Source: Aporrectodea caliginosa (lineage: Eukaryota > Annelida > Clitellata > Crassiclitellata > Lumbricidae). Taken from it: 64,000 bases of DNA. This document shows positions 1-12,639 of the stretch, in pieces. The notes below the pieces were generated by a model. It had not been told where the DNA came from. It made no database searches and worked only from the letters and a program-made list of their open reading frames with translations. Each line of letters starts with the position of its first letter. Position 1 is the stretch's first letter. The stretch spans positions 2,220,001-2,284,000 of the forward strand of contig JACEVL010000018.1 in the NCBI GenBank assembly GCA_020284085.1, read 5' to 3'. A program made the position numbers and the translations under genes.

Positions 1-585
1 CTCGGTCTTATAGTTCACACAGCTTCACACAGGTATAGGTCCCTTGTAGCTTAATTGCTTCAGCAATACTGCGTTAATGTCCAGCCGTATGTTCAGAAAC
101 TATGAATAACAAACAATTAGATATCTATAGCTCTAGTAGCCTTGCAGTAGCAAGTGTAATCATTGTCGTTTGTGCATGCGTAAGAGACCTATTGACAGTA
201 TAGCGTATAGCAGTTACCGCTCCAATAAACCACGGACCCAGACCACTTAGATCCAAGCCCGTCGCAGAAAATTATTAGCCTACTGTAAACTGCATTAAAA
301 TAATTGCTTTAAATAACTGCCTTGAAGAAAAAGAACAGTCCTTGAGGCTTATCCCGAGTGGCAGCCATACATGGGCATGAAGACTTGGAAACTTCACGTC
401 TTAGCCTCGGCACATTATTCTGGGCGGGTGTCCAGCCCTCTCCCTTGACTGTTCTTTTCACCGACAATGTAGGCCTACAACCTACAATAAATTGTTCTTG
501 TGAATTGTTTCAATTGCATAATTGTACACTGTAACCGGTTGCGGTTTGTCAACCGGATTGTTCGAATAAACGAAAATATTATTAN
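1..585. other. no gene recognised
   Basis: No convincing coding exon, RNA gene or mobile-element end is visible. There is a GTAGGCCTAC octamer context near 469-478, and an ambiguous base N at 585. Treated as unannotated intergenic or intronic DNA. Confidence 0.5.
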
Positions 586-941
586 ATTTATTCAATCATT
601 TATTTAAATCATTTCTTTCTGTAACCATCAGAAGAGAACAAGAAACAATGAAACAATAAGGCAACGATTTGACATGTACTGGCTACACGGAGGCCCAGAA
701 TGGATCATGGATCGTGCTAAATAGGGACACCTATAGATGTAATAAATACAGACAGGATAAGATAGACAGGCAATCAATACTTAGATTGGAAAAAGCCTTG
801 GGCACAAAATCAAACAAACTAAAAAAAAATAAGACAAGTCCATTGAGATAATATATTTATTGACCACCGTGATAATAATACAAGCACATAGCCCAGACAA
901 TCGTATGCAGGGTGTCTATAAATGGGTAAACCCAGAGGAAC
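586..941. repeat. dispersed repeat, copy A (left part)
   Basis: About 350 bp closely match 61525-61860 in the same orientation. Shared landmarks include the stretch around ctgtaaccatcagaagagaa and the end around gggtaaaccca. The right part of the same repeat resumes at 3873-3945 and matches 61855-61915, so the unit was split by the insertion at 942-3872. The repeat shows no coding capacity and I do not recognise its family. Confidence 0.8.
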
Positions 942-1732
942 CAGTGGCGTAGCCACGCCCGGGCAATTATGGGCACTGCCCGGGTTGAAATTAATTCTGC
1001 CCGGGTTGTGCAAGCAGAGTTTCTCTCTGTATCTGTATCTCCTCTTTCTCCGGTCTATCTCCCTCTCTCCTTCTGTGACTGTCTCTGTCTGCCCCTGTCT
1101 CTACGATCTCTATATCTCTCTGTCCATCTGTCTCTTCTCTCTCCGCTGTATCTCTTATCGCTATCTCTGAACCCCTCACACAGTAATTCTAAACAATTTT
1201 AAGATATTTGTGAGTAAGCTTAATGCCAGTATTATGTTTCACTTTCCAACGATGCGCTGCTTGGACTTTGCACAACTTTGCTTATAGGCTGAGGCGCGGA
1301 ACCCTTGATAAAAGATAATATCCAGATTTCTTTGGCTGAGGGGATAGGACATGGAGTAGAATCAAAGTTCTTGTGTGTTTGTACACTTCCCGGGTCACTG
1401 CAGAATTATATTAATTTTGCTGTGTTTGTGTATAGGCTAACATAATTAAATTCAAACTCAGTAGTGATCTGACACACGGCGCTTGCTGCTTTAACTATGA
1501 TCGAGAACTAGGCTAATTAAATTCACCTTTATCTAATTATTCTCAGCATCGTTTCATGAACAATTAATGTTATATGTATTTGTTCATGCGGTATCATTTA
1601 TATAATTAGATACTTAGTTACAGATGCTGACTCTCCCAATCTGGCATTTTCTAAGGTTAGGCCTATTTTGTAAGTAGCTTAGGCCTAGTATTCTTTATGG
1701 CCTACAATCGACATGTTGGAACTATGACTCTC

Positions 1733-3305
1733 TTAACCCTTGAACGGTAACCTTTTTTTTACACCGGTCCTCGGTAACCTGGGGGTGTTTTCTACCCCCG
1801 GGGGTAACTACTGTTGTTTGTGAAGTAGGAACGAATTTTTCTAATTACAACGATACAGTACATCATAGTTTGATAATATTCTTTGTATTTAACACGGATA
1901 TTCTATGCAGATGACTGACGTCATTACTATAATGACGTCATTGCGTCGTTATAATAAAACCAACAGTCGGTTTTGCTAATATTTCATGTTCATTGAATGT
2001 GTTTGCGTTACTGTTACCATTTAGCATAACTATTACTACTACAATTTTTTCTGGTCATGGCTGCAAGACCCAGACGGCTCAATGCAGCGCAAGCCACTGC
2101 TTCCATTCAGGAATGGATAGAGGCGGAACGTTTCGACAATGATGACGATGAGGCCACAGGGATTTTGACCAGTGAGTCCGATTCGTCAGAATTTGTCTCC
2201 GGTGAAGAAGTTGACAATGTTGAGTTGAAAAACGATACTTCGAGTTCTGCAGAAGATGAAACAACACACGATGAAGAACCAGACGAGTGTATTTCAAAAG
2301 ACAAGACGTTGACATGGAGTAGTGTTCCACTGCAGCCGCCTCAAGGTCGTCGCGGCAAGCATAATCTCGAGACTCCGCGAACGTTGTTCAGTGACAATTG
2401 ACAAGGCACTGTTGGTCGATCCCAGGATGTGCATCGAACATTTCCTGGATGACAAGTTCATGACAACTGTTCTCCAACATACAAACGAAGAGTTACAGCG
2501 CCGAAGACAAAAAAGAGCGGACCAGCAGCTCGTATGCCATGAAGACTTTGACCACTTAGAAATGGAGGTATGCATCGGTCTTCTCACAGGTGTCATGTCG
2601 TCGAAGGGAGAGTCGTCAGAACTGATGTGTCCTTTCATAGAAATGCGTGCCAATGCGCCAACAATATCACATCAGCCGTCTGTTGCTCGTGCAATGTTGT
2701 CTGCTGGGGGTGCATCCCATGTTACTCAAACCGGAGTCGCAGAAGTCGAGAAAGCGTGGTCGATGTCATGCGTGCCCCAGAAAAAAAGATATAAAAGTTG
2801 AAAACCAATGCACTGAATGTGAACAATTTGTTTGTCAGCAGCATGCTAAAAAGAAGCTAATATGTATGAGATGTAGGCCTACAATTGAAGACGTCTTAGA
2901 AGACAGTCAGTAGAAGATGAAAGGCATGCTGTTACATTTATGGTTGCTGACATGTAGTGTACATAAAAGATAACATTACCTGAGCTTTTATTTCGTATGT
3001 TATAGGTTTATAGATAGCATTATGTTATTTGTTTGGATGTGGACTAACGAATTTCAGATTCTCCTTTGCTTGAAATAGTATTATGCAATTATTTTGTCTT
3101 CATAACATCCCGTTTTTCGCCGCCATATTGAAAATATGTTAAATATGGTGACAGTATGCACAATGTTTTTTACATAATTTGAAGCATGGTCAATGTCAGG
3201 AAAAGTCACCAAAGCGATTGTAAAAATTTCTAGTACTTCCTTTAATAGCAGCAGTTATAACAGTCTGGGGTAGAAATTACCCCCAGGTTACCGTTCAAGG
3301 GTTAA
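1733..3305. mobile_element. piggyBac element nested in the hAT
   Basis: Perfect 16-bp inverted ends, CCCTTGAACGGTAACC at 1737 and its reverse complement ending at 3301, are bounded by TTAA on both sides (1733-1736 and 3302-3305). TTAA target duplication is diagnostic of piggyBac. Subterminal C/G-rich runs (ctaccccc / gggggtaac) repeat near both ends. The 1,565-bp body contains transposase fragments on the + strand but is too short for a complete transposase, so the copy is an internal deletion derivative. Confidence 0.92.
2057..2913 (+). pseudogene. decayed piggyBac transposase (N-terminus plus C-terminal Cys-rich domain)
   Basis: Three frames carry successive parts. 2057-2398 gives an acidic Asp/Glu/Ser-rich N-terminus ending in a Trp/Pro/Gly-Arg-Arg segment, as PGBD transposases have before the catalytic core. 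A second frame from about 2395 to 2620 resembles the segment with IEHFLDDKFM..TN and the EMEVCIGLL helix. A third frame at 2780-2913 gives the C-terminal zinc-binding Cys domain (CTEC, CQQH, CMRC). The DDD catalytic core is absent and there are at least two frameshifts, so no active enzyme could be made. Family assignment rests on motifs plus the TTAA ends. Confidence 0.75.
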
Positions 3306-4087
3306 CTGGCTGCACATTGTCTAAAATTTGCGTATTCTAATGAAACAATGTCAATATTTTTTATCTGGTAGCAACATATTGAAATGATATAGTCAGTGAA
3401 TTATTACATTTAATGTAAAACTGCATGGTGTCCATGTGCGGCGTTTCGTTGGAGCCCCATGGGTCAGATACACACAAGCGCCGAGTGTGGCTCGCCCCCA
3501 GGTGGAGGAGAAGGGAATGGAGGAGGAGGGAAGGAAATGTGTCGGTAGGGGATGTGGCGAGACTGGCCCATCCAGCGGGTTGTCAACACTATAGAGGTCG
3601 CAGGATTTCTTATCATCCTCAGTACATTCCATCCTTCGCCACAGTCAGAAGGAGCAGAGGGGAAGAGGAGGGGAGGCGGAGGGAGAGGAGAGGTGGATTG
3701 GAGTGGGAGAGGTAGAAGCGGAAGCAGAGACTAATGGAGAGACGGAGAAGGGGTAGTAGGAGGGTGATGTGATATCTACCAATTACTACTTAAAATTATG
3801 ATTAGGCTAATGTTGAGTTGGTCTGGCCTGCGCAGCTGCCCGGGTTCCATTTTGACTCTAATTACGCCACTGAGAGGAACATATGGTTCCGCTAACAGGG
3901 TTGCCCTATTTACATCAGTCATTAATCAGTAAGTATATATCAGGGTGTTTCAAAACGACAAAACAATTCAAAAATTTATATATATTGATGGCCAACCTCT
4001 AGAAAGTTTTTATAGGACTAGTTATTATATTGTACGAAGTTACAGCTAATCAGATTAACATTTAGGCGTGGCTCAAGCGACTCTAAG

Positions 4088-4357
4088 TTAACCCCTGGGG
4101 TTACCAAGGGGGGGGTGGTTGCCACCCCCTTACGTTTTTTTCATCTCAAACTTTTTCCGTAAGGAATCAAAAAATTTGACCTTTTAGGTACCGGGTAGCT
4201 GTAGGGGGTTCATTTACACACGTTTTGAGGTAAAATGTGAGATGATATCTCACTCTGTTCAAACGTTATACCCAATATACCCGAGGTACCAGAGGGGTGG
4301 AAACCACCCCCCTCTTGATTTTTGTCTATATCTTATCCGTAATTTAATATTAAGAGA
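4088..4357. mobile_element. truncated piggyBac-like end
   Basis: TTAA at 4088 is followed by cccctggggttaccaaggg and a G/C-rich subterminal run. The inner part (ggtaccgggtagctgt, then acccgaggtacc) resembles, in reverse, the right part of the MITE at 8316-9298. The copy stops abruptly at 4357, where the large duplication begins, so only one end survives. Confidence 0.6.
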
Positions 4358-4380
4358 CAACGGAGTGACACGAGATTTGT

Positions 4381-4600
4381 CTAGAGCAAAGTAAATGTCT
4401 GATAGAAGAGAAAATAGCGCAGTTTTAATAGCGTGATTAACTCTAAAGTTAGACTGCCTGAGGGGAGAAGACCGAGTTGCTTAAAGTTAGGGAGTAGCTG
4501 CAAAGAGACCAGACTGTTATGGTCCTTTCTTGTAAAGCGGCCTTGATGAGTTCGCTTGCAAGGTATTAGACAAATCATGGGGAACTCATATCATTCACGG
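4381..4600 (-). pseudogene. L2/CR1-type LINE reverse transcriptase fragment
   Basis: The minus-strand translation matches the longer fragment in copy 2 (46990-47370), including HQGRFTRKDHNSLVSLQLLP and the LTLELITLLK stretch. Those lie in the region upstream of the catalytic motif in L2/CR1 elements. Too short and too diverged to be functional. Confidence 0.6.
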
Positions 4601-5460
4601 AGCAAAATTTTCAAAACTAATTACGTATATTTTGTACCATAAAAACTAATATGAATGAATGAATGAATTGAAGTAAATGTATCTAATCGTTACATTAAAA
4701 TGTAAATATTAGCAATAAAAATGTAAAATTAAATTTCAGTTAGACGCTGCATAATAATGATACCGTGGACCCCGAGGGCGGTGGAGTGGCACTTGGGGAG
4801 GGCGACGAGGGTGGCGTAGTGTCGGCAGCGCATTGATGTAAAAATCTAAGTCCGTCGGCGAACGGAGGAAGACTGTATGTGTCGATGAATAGCATTTTTT
4901 GCACAATCAATTAAAAAATCCTATTCTTTCCCACTTACTTTCAGTAGGCCTACATTAACCCCTCTCCCCCATTTGACAGGAAACACTTCGTTCCTCTTTC
5001 CCATATGCATTGCTGAGCACGTTTCCAAATTGAAATGCATCTGCTAGACCTGTGATCTTCTGAATATTGTTCTTAGATCTCCCTGCGTTATCTTCGTCAT
5101 CATCACACACTGCTCTTCAGAGTTTTGTGTTATCTGCAAACTTAGAAATTCACGATAAAATACCAACATCTATGTCCTTAATTAAAAAAATTATGAACTG
5201 TATTGTCTGTTGACATGTTGTTGCATTTATGATTTTTGTGGCACTCAAGGTAACACTGTCGTCCAGCAATGAAATTGATTTTCCATGCCCACTTTTGTCT
5301 TCTATCTGATACCCAGCGTTGAGTCCGTTTTTGAACAGCATCTGTAATTTTGCATGTATGCAACATTTTGCCAGCCTTTCAGAGAATTAGTCAAGCTTGA
5401 CCAGGAGCTGTCGTATGTTCCAACAGAGTTCTAACACTTAAAAACCTATGCTATTGTGGG

Positions 5461-5481
5461 TTATTATTATTATTATTATTT
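5461..5481. repeat. short ATT microsatellite
   Basis: Imperfect (ATT)n tract; the corresponding place in copy 2 (around 48320) is shorter, showing slippage since the duplication. Confidence 0.7.
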
Positions 5482-8039
5482 TATGTTAATATGTATATTT
5501 GCAGAGACAGAATTTGAATGAGGAACCAAGGACCGAGATGATGACCCTGAGCTCTTGGGGTTGTGAATCTCAATGTTCAAAAATTGATACTGTATCACTA
5601 TTGCTTGGGGTGGTATTGCTTGGCATTTATCGGTATTGCACTATGTACTGTAGGCTACTACTTTAAATTTTGGTAGGGTCTATCATTATGTCTATACGTG
5701 ATATTCTCTCATTGTGTAATGCTACTGTGCTGTCGCCATGATGTCTACTCCGGTTTACCCTCTGGGTCCTGAACGAGGCAACCGTCATAATCATACGATG
5801 GAGAAAATGCAACCTTTCAAATTTAAACTTTGAAATTCATTGTGTGGTCTTTGCATTTACCCCGAGTTTACACAGAATAGTTAGCAAAACAAGACTGACT
5901 GCTTTTAATACACTGGTTTTAGTCTTTTTGAGACTGTTTGTTATCTGTATTAGGCTATATATACAAACATAATATGTACTTGAATACATGCCTGTAAATA
6001 CATGTACAATTGTACATACTTATCTATGCACATCAGTGGACTTTACGCGAAAAGGGCCCAGGTTGTCGGTATGGAGTTAATGGTATTTTTTAAATCTTCA
6101 GAATGAGATTAAAATAAATAGTTAATCCAGCACATGTCTGGTTAGTATAGAGACTGGTAAACACAACAACCCAAAAAATGTTCATTCTAAGTAATATGCG
6201 ATTAAAGAATAATGTAACATGAAGTCGTATGTTTAGCAACTACCACTGCATTGCAATGGAGTGTTATAAATCATAAGAAGCCATTTCCTTTCAGCTTTAC
6301 TAATAATATTACTGCCACTGAATTATTAGGCCTATGACAAAATAATTACGCAGTTTAGTCGTGATCTGGTGCCTTTCACGAAGTCGCAAGGAAACACAAC
6401 ATCGTGTCATAAAATACTTTAATTTAAATTAAATTGAACTTATGCGTTGATAGGCAAATGTAATTTTAAAAAACGCGAAATCACAAATTCTAACAAAGGC
6501 TACTTCAGGCACTCTTCTCTGAAACTAGAATCGACAATATTGTCCTTTCACGTAAACGTCCACTGATTTTATTTTATTTGTATGCCTACATGTGCATGCA
6601 AGTGTTTGAAATCAACCAGCAGCACTGCTTGCAATGTAACTTTCTGAAGAATTGTGCCTTCAATGTATAACTGCTAGACTGACATTATGACTATAATTTC
6701 TTGTTGTTTAGTTTTTTGGGGAATGTAGGTTTTTGAAAAGTGTGCTGGTATTGATTGTTTTCGGCCTCGTTAGTCTCTGGATGTAGTTAATTCTGGCTTT
6801 GGTTGTTTCTGCCAAAAAGTAGGAACGTTCATGCGAGACAGCCAAACGAATATTTAATTTTGATCACGTTAATGTAAGATATAATCGTGATCGCGTAAAG
6901 CTTGAACAAGTCCAGTCCACCAGTTCTTACGGGAAGTGAAGCTTGGAGTCACTGACTAATGACTATCTGAAGACAAGAACCAGGACGAGACCTTCATGAA
7001 GTGTGGCAGTTTCAGGGTGAGGTCATGCGATATCACCTGGCACTTAGAGCCATCTTGGTGTAAACTAAGCTCTCTGCATTATTGCTCCATTAATGCTGCA
7101 TCTCGCAACAATCCGCTAAGGGAAGGTCATTCAAGTAGCCATGAGTGAGGGAAGATCACAATTCGGCAAGAACTTGCTGAAGTTGGAGGCCTTCTGCCTT
7201 CTGCAGCAATGGGTTCAGAAGATATCATTGCTGAGGGTACCCGAGACTGGAGACTAAAATTACCGTGTTTCAAATTCGATATCTCGGAATAAACTATATG
7301 GCAAAAACATGCTAGTTCGGTAAGATTGCATAGGTTGGAGAAAGCATATGATCTCTTTGAAAGCAAGTAATAAAAGGCATTGGAGAAGACAAATTTTATC
7401 AGGATTGATCCCTCTTTCATGTCATAAAGGAAATGCTTGACTGCGTGAGGCTTGAGCTGCCGCATCACATTCGTCGGGCAAGCCTAAACCCACCTGCCTA
7501 GGCGATAGGCCTAGGCGGAGACTTGATCCTGGGTTGGGGGGCAGATGAAGTAGGGTCCGAATGTTTTGAATTTCCACACTGTAATGGTAGCATTTTAAGC
7601 TGTCATCTCAGCAAAATTGCTCTATTATTTCAGTGCTGATAGGAACCAGCTGTCACTCGTAGCAAAGATGTAGTTTGAGTCGTGTTTGAGTTTGACTGCA
7701 GACAATACAAGCAAACCAGACATTTATTGCAATTAATATAAAAATTTAAAAATACGTTCAATTTCGAAGAACGCCATAAGCCTCAAGGTGAACAAATTGC
7801 TGACCAGGAAACAATTATCAGAAATAGTTTACAAATGGTACACAAAAAGAAAGAAGGATTCAACTGCTGAATCGAGAAGCCATTTAGTAATAATGTTACA
7901 GTGGTTCAACTAAAATGTTCTAGGAACAAAACATTTTGAAATTTGATATTTGAAATTTGAAAGATAACGCTCGAGAGTAGCCATTAAGTTGTACTAATAT
8001 AATATTATTTTGTACAAAAATATGATAATATGATATATT

Positions 8040-9420
8040 ATAATGCTATATCTCAGCGCATGGGTTATGGTTGACGGCCATAGGCCTACTTGCCGACATC
8101 TTGCAAAGTAATATACCCACAATATTGCCACTACAATCGTTCGATTCCTTGACCCTGAGGGTATTAAATTCGACACTTCATTCGTCATTATAGCTTATTT
8201 TTGATCTTAGAAATACATATTTTTTGTTTTGGCGGCAATATTGGACGCCATATTGAATAGTACTATTACCACACTTTTGTCACTAAGGTATTTCGATTCC
8301 TTGACCCTGAAAGTATTAACCCTAGGGCTACCAAGCTTTTTTGTGACATCGGCTACCAAGGGGGGGTTGAGACGACCCCCCTGGATTTCGTGTTTGGTTT
8401 TACATATCATAACTTGTAATACAGCATTGGATTCAGCAATTATTTCTGCACAGAATGGTATATTTAGTTGTACATTATGTGAATGCACCTCGAAATTACA
8501 TCACTTTTAACAATGGAACCCCTTAATTAGCGATATTTTATATTATTGCGTAGGCCCTACATTTTGTACTTTTTGGATAAACAAATATAAAATTATGCGT
8601 GTTTTGAAACTGATCTATGTATCCAAGATACAAACATACATCTCTACATATGTTTATATACGTATAAGTATACATCATACATATATATCCATACATATAC
8701 ATCGGTTTACGTTGTGATGCTGTATTCAGCCATTTTCACACAGATTACGCGTATTATTATTTATTTTGATCACTTCCGGTTTTCAAAAGACAAACATGTA
8801 AGTAGGCAAATGAAGCCCTACATTCCCTCTAAAGAATGGTATATTTGTTTCTCTTCCAGGAAGATAAATGAATAACCTACAGACAAAAAACTAAGGGGGG
8901 AGTCCTCTTATTCAGCCATTTTTCATGCATATTACAGGTATTATTATTTATTTTGATCACTTCCGGTTTTCAAAAGACAAACATTTAAGTATGCAAATGA
9001 AGCCCTACATTCCCTCTAAAGAATGGTATATTTGTTTCTCTTATAGGAAGAAAAGTCAATAAGCTACAGTCGAAAAACTAAGGGGGGGTGTATCGACCCT
9101 CCCCCTGGTACCTCGGGTATATATGGGTGTAACTTTTGAATGGCGTGGGCTACCACCATGATGTTTACCTCAAAATGTGCGCCAATGATCCTGCTACAGC
9201 TACTTAAAATGTCAAAATTATATTCCATATGGAACAAGTTCGCGAAGCAAAAAACCTCGGGGGGTCGTTCCAACCCCCCTTGGTAGCCCGAGGGTTAAAT
9301 TCGACACTTTCTTTGATATTGTGGCCTACCAATAAGCTGAGATATACATAGTTTTGTGTTTTGGCGGCCATATTGGCCGCCATCTTGGAAAGTGACCTCT
9401 CCACAGTTAGGCAAGTTTTA
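8040..9420. repeat. 154-bp-type tandem repeats interrupted by a MITE
   Basis: Units containing ggcggccatattggccgcc, an A/T spacer, cgattccttgacc and attcgacacttc repeat head to tail at about 8060-8315 and 9299-9420. They are the same family as the arms of the fold-back at 12210-15445 and the single unit at 52915-53025. The absence of this block from copy 2 suggests it was inserted after the large duplication, or deleted from copy 2. Confidence 0.75.
8316..9298. mobile_element. piggyBac-like MITE with TTAA duplications
   Basis: Ends CCCTAGGGCTACCAAG (8320) and CTTGGTAGCCCGAGGG (ending 9294) lie between TTAA at 8316-8319 and 9295-9298. The neighbouring repeat unit at 8163-8172 shows the same host site unoccupied (gtattaaattcgacac), so insertion is precise. 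The element has no transposase. Internally a segment ending in a G-rich tract is duplicated: 8750-8890 and 8935-9085 share ttttgatcacttccgg and caaagaatggtatatttg-like stretches. Confidence 0.88.
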
Positions 9421-9529
9421 AAACTCAATTTCACAGTAGAATCAACATTTTATTTCTAATCGTAAAAAAACGTAATTATGAGGTAATATCTTCTATAAAT
9501 ACATTTTCATTATGAATTAAAAAGTATTG

Positions 9530-10875
9530 ACGTCGACGACGAAGTGGGGTGAATTTTTACTTTGGACTGAAATAACTTTCTCAAACAACATGATATTGTG
9601 GTGATTTTGGTGTCAGAATATGTCAGAGGTCTTAACTTGTAAACACATGGATCGACCAGGGGCAGCCAAAGGAGGTCGAGAGATAAGATCACAAAGACCG
9701 CGTGGAGCTTGACCCAAAAACGCTCTATAGAGGTGATGGCTAGGACTTTGAAGCGAATACGGGCGATGAGCGGAAGCCAGTGTCAGTGGTCAGTCATGAA
9801 AGTCGAGGTATGTGAAACCGAGGAAAGTGGACGATCAGGCGTGCAGCTGCATTTAGTAAGTAAGTAAGTAAGTAGTTTATTGACCACAAAATAAAGCAAA
9901 ATGACAATACAAAAATTTTACAAACCGAGTGGTGGGCTACCGGTGAAGTCACATAGGACTCATCTCGCCGGTCACCCTAATAATAATAATGCTGGCGTAA
10001 TACACGTTTTAAAAGAGCAACAAAATACTGGTACCAATTAACAAACCAGTCTCATGACAATTGTTAATAATCCATTTTTCCCACTGGGAAGCAAAAACAT
10101 ACAAACTTAGGAGTGCTTTAAAGTCTTTAAACCGATTGCAGTGAAGAGAACCCAGATTTCGGTAGACCAACAAGAAGTGAGTTACAGTAATCAATGCTTG
10201 AGCAGGTTAAAGAATGGACCATCGAGGTAAAAGTGGAGGAGGGCACACAACGCCTGACAGCTCGAGGACGTCCCAGGTGATAGAAACTGGACCGTGAGAG
10301 GTTAGAGATGTATTCAGCAAACGAGAGAGTCCTGTCAAGACTAACACACAAGTCACAGACACTAGTCGATAAAGTAAACATGAAATGCCGCTCAGAGAGT
10401 TGATCATAATTTAAGAAGCTGCTGGCAGATATATATTTTATATATTATATTCCTTCTCTATTGTACAACTCATCACATCAAAACAAGCATAATCTCAGTC
10501 AAGTACAAAAGGAGCCCAACAAAAGCTAACGCTTATACAGAGTTAGGCCCCTATTTCTGTGTTATAGTCTTCACATTTCTGAGTTAACATGAGCAAATAG
10601 TTCAGTTCTTGAAACAATCATTAATCCTAATTATTATAGTAGCAACAATAATATAATAATAATAACAAATAATATTTTTATGATGATACTAAACCAAGTC
10701 AGCTGAGTGTTTGAAGAATTGAGGTTGGGGGGGGGCGAATCGAGGACATCCAACATTGGAGGTCTGAAGAGAGAGAATCAGTAGATTGAGAAAGGACAAG
10801 TTGATCGACAGACAGACTATGAACGAGGGCTTGCAAAGTTGCACGTCATCGGCATACATTTAGTCCTACTATTAA
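9530..10875 (-). pseudogene. L2/CR1-type LINE, 3' half, fragmented
   Basis: Reading the minus strand from 10875 downwards: a YADDVQL catalytic motif near 10860-10840, then (10407-10127) the C-terminal region with LDRTLSFAEYISNLSRSS and IDYCNSLLVGLPKS. Finally (9850-9720) come AARLIVHFPR and HWLPLIARIRFKVLA in shifted frames. This order is that of L2/CR1 reverse transcriptases. Stops, frameshifts and two insertions (10430-10690 and 9853-10190) break it. Dead copy. Confidence 0.8.
9853..10192 (-). mobile_element. LINE/SINE 3' tail inserted in the L2 fragment
   Basis: On the minus strand the sequence runs to a GTCAATAAACTACTTAC end with a (TTAC)n tail (gtaagtaagtaagtaag on the + strand at 9858-9875). 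An internal AATAAA-type signal precedes the tail. It interrupts the L2 C-terminus, which continues on both sides. Target duplications are not clear. Family unknown. Confidence 0.5.
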
Positions 10876-11280
10876 ACACTCTCGCTAACGTTAATGATTT
10901 TCGTAGGCCAGGCTTATAAGGTTCGGCTACGCTCTATATTTAGCCGAGTAACCAACTATATATCACTGGAGTAACCAACTATAATTATATCATTGCCATC
11001 ATTAGGTGAGTCACAGTTACTTAGTTACTGTACATCTCGGTACATCGCAAGTCCAGCATATTTTACACCTACTCTAAAACAATATTATACACGCAGCAGC
11101 ATTAGCGTTGATACACAAGCAATATCGTGGGTGTTTTATTATAATACAGTTGAGTGAGGGAATGTGCAAAGGCCGCATAGCATTATTTTTTATCCCTTCG
11201 AAAGTACTTCCTTCTTATAAGCATCTATGATGGCGATGACAGGTGGGCGCGCCCTCACAGCACACGATGATATTGTCTCC
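10876..11280. other. no gene recognised
   Basis: AT-rich sequence without a convincing exon. The stretch 11235-11290 (around cacagcacacgatgatattg) matches 52490-52550 and is a fragment of the repeat found near the Ly6 locus. Confidence 0.5.
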
Positions 11281-11284
11281 AAAG

Positions 11285-11760
11285 CCACTGAATGGCAGAC
11301 AACCTAACTACCTAGACACCTGAGTACTACCTAACAACTTCCTAAGAACTAACTACATAAGAACTAACTACCTTACTAACAACCTAACTAGCAACCTAAC
11401 AACAAACTAACTACATGTAACTACCTAACTAACGACAACCAAACTAACAGCTACCCAACTAACTACTTAACCAACATCTGACTACCTAACTAACAACTAA
11501 CTAAAAACTATCTAAATTACAACTACCTAAACAGCCACCTAAGTAACTAACTAACCAAGCACCTACCGAACTAATTAACTAACTAGCCAACCAATCTATC
11601 TAGCTAGCTAACCAGCCAAACACCTAGGCTATCTAACCAACCAACCACATACCTAACAAACCAGCCAAATACCTATACAACTGACCAACCACCTAATTTA
11701 ACTGCCTAACTAACTAACTAACTAACTAATTAATCAACTACATACTACTAACTAACTTAC
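11285..11760. repeat. degenerate CTAACTAAC-type low-complexity tract
   Basis: About 470 bp consist almost entirely of variants of ctaac, ctaacta and ccaac in one strand orientation, with a near-perfect (CTAA)n run near 11705-11730. No reading frame. This is an old, decayed simple repeat. Confidence 0.85.
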
Positions 11761-12639
11761 ACTTAAGTCTGAACGTACACGAATGGGCCAGAGACATCAG
11801 AAATACCCCACCTCGAGTTAATGAGCCACCTAGTGCAAGCGGATGTATGGCTGCAGTTTCAAAATGTCATGATCTAGATGATGGCTTTTGTAAGCAGACT
11901 GTTAACAGGTTGCTAAAATGTAAATATACATGTTTTTATATAGCGACCGTATGGTCTCGACCCGGCTCATTTTGCTATGAATTGATTGGGTGAGATCCTT
12001 TGCCGCCATTTAAGGTCCCAATTGAACCCCTAAACTCTCCACTGACAGTCCAGCTCCATAACCATTGGACTATCGCGATCAAGCTCCTGGATGAAATAAA
12101 GAAGTCATTTCATAAAGTTTTAGAGATTTCGTCCCGGGTTCAAATAGTCATCATAAGGGGTGGCCTAAATAAATTAAGCTATGGCATCAATCCAAACTGG
12201 AAAAGTACGCACTTCGTTATAGTCAAGGAGCACTATGTAGGAAAAACATATCCCGTGGGCGCTTTAATGAAAGAAACATGTGTGATACGTTGTTTGAAAG
12301 GTATTTTAACATAGAATAAGAAAAGTCATGGTGCCAAGCCAGAATATGCTGCAGGCAGGCTCAATTCAAGATGGCGTCCAACATGGCGGAACATACGCGG
12401 ATAAATATGCCACATGACCCCAAAAAAATTGCAAGAAAACGTTTTATGTTGGTTTTCTGGTGTATTAGGTCTGGAGAATAACATACTAAAAGTTTATCGA
12501 AATCGAACCCCGGGATCACCCCCAAAAATGCATTTTAAACAAAGATGGCGGCCAATTGGGCGACAATACAGAAAACAGTATATATCAGGTCATAGGTAAG
12601 CTAAATAACAAAATGAAGTGTCAAATTTAACATTATCAA

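Larger units (their letters stand above)
934..3880. mobile_element. hAT-type DNA transposon with 8-bp target duplication
   Basis: The element spans 942-3872 (2,931 bp). It begins CAGTGGCGTAGCC and ends TTACGCCACTG, terminal inverted repeats typical of the hAT superfamily. It is flanked by identical 8-bp duplications AGAGGAAC at 934-941 and 3873-3880. The related repeat at 61850 has the uninterrupted site (aaaggaac once), so this is a true insertion with a paralogous empty site. Outside the nested piggyBac it has no transposase; it holds a CT-rich tract near 1018-1180 and a GA-rich tract near 3480-3740. It is non-autonomous. Confidence 0.9.
4358..9653. repeat. large duplication, copy 1
   Basis: Collinear with 47164-51302 in direct orientation from caacggagtgacacg at 4358 to gtaaacacatgg at about 9652, with scattered substitutions and small indels. 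Copy 1 carries about 1.5 kb (roughly 8035-9545) that copy 2 lacks: tandem 154-bp-type repeats and a piggyBac MITE. The shared sequence starts and ends in L2-type LINE debris on the minus strand and otherwise shows no host gene. Confidence 0.88.

Noticed and set aside
922..1202. Leu/Ser-rich ORFs at the left end of the hAT
   Set aside because: Due to the CT-rich tract; no transposase motif.
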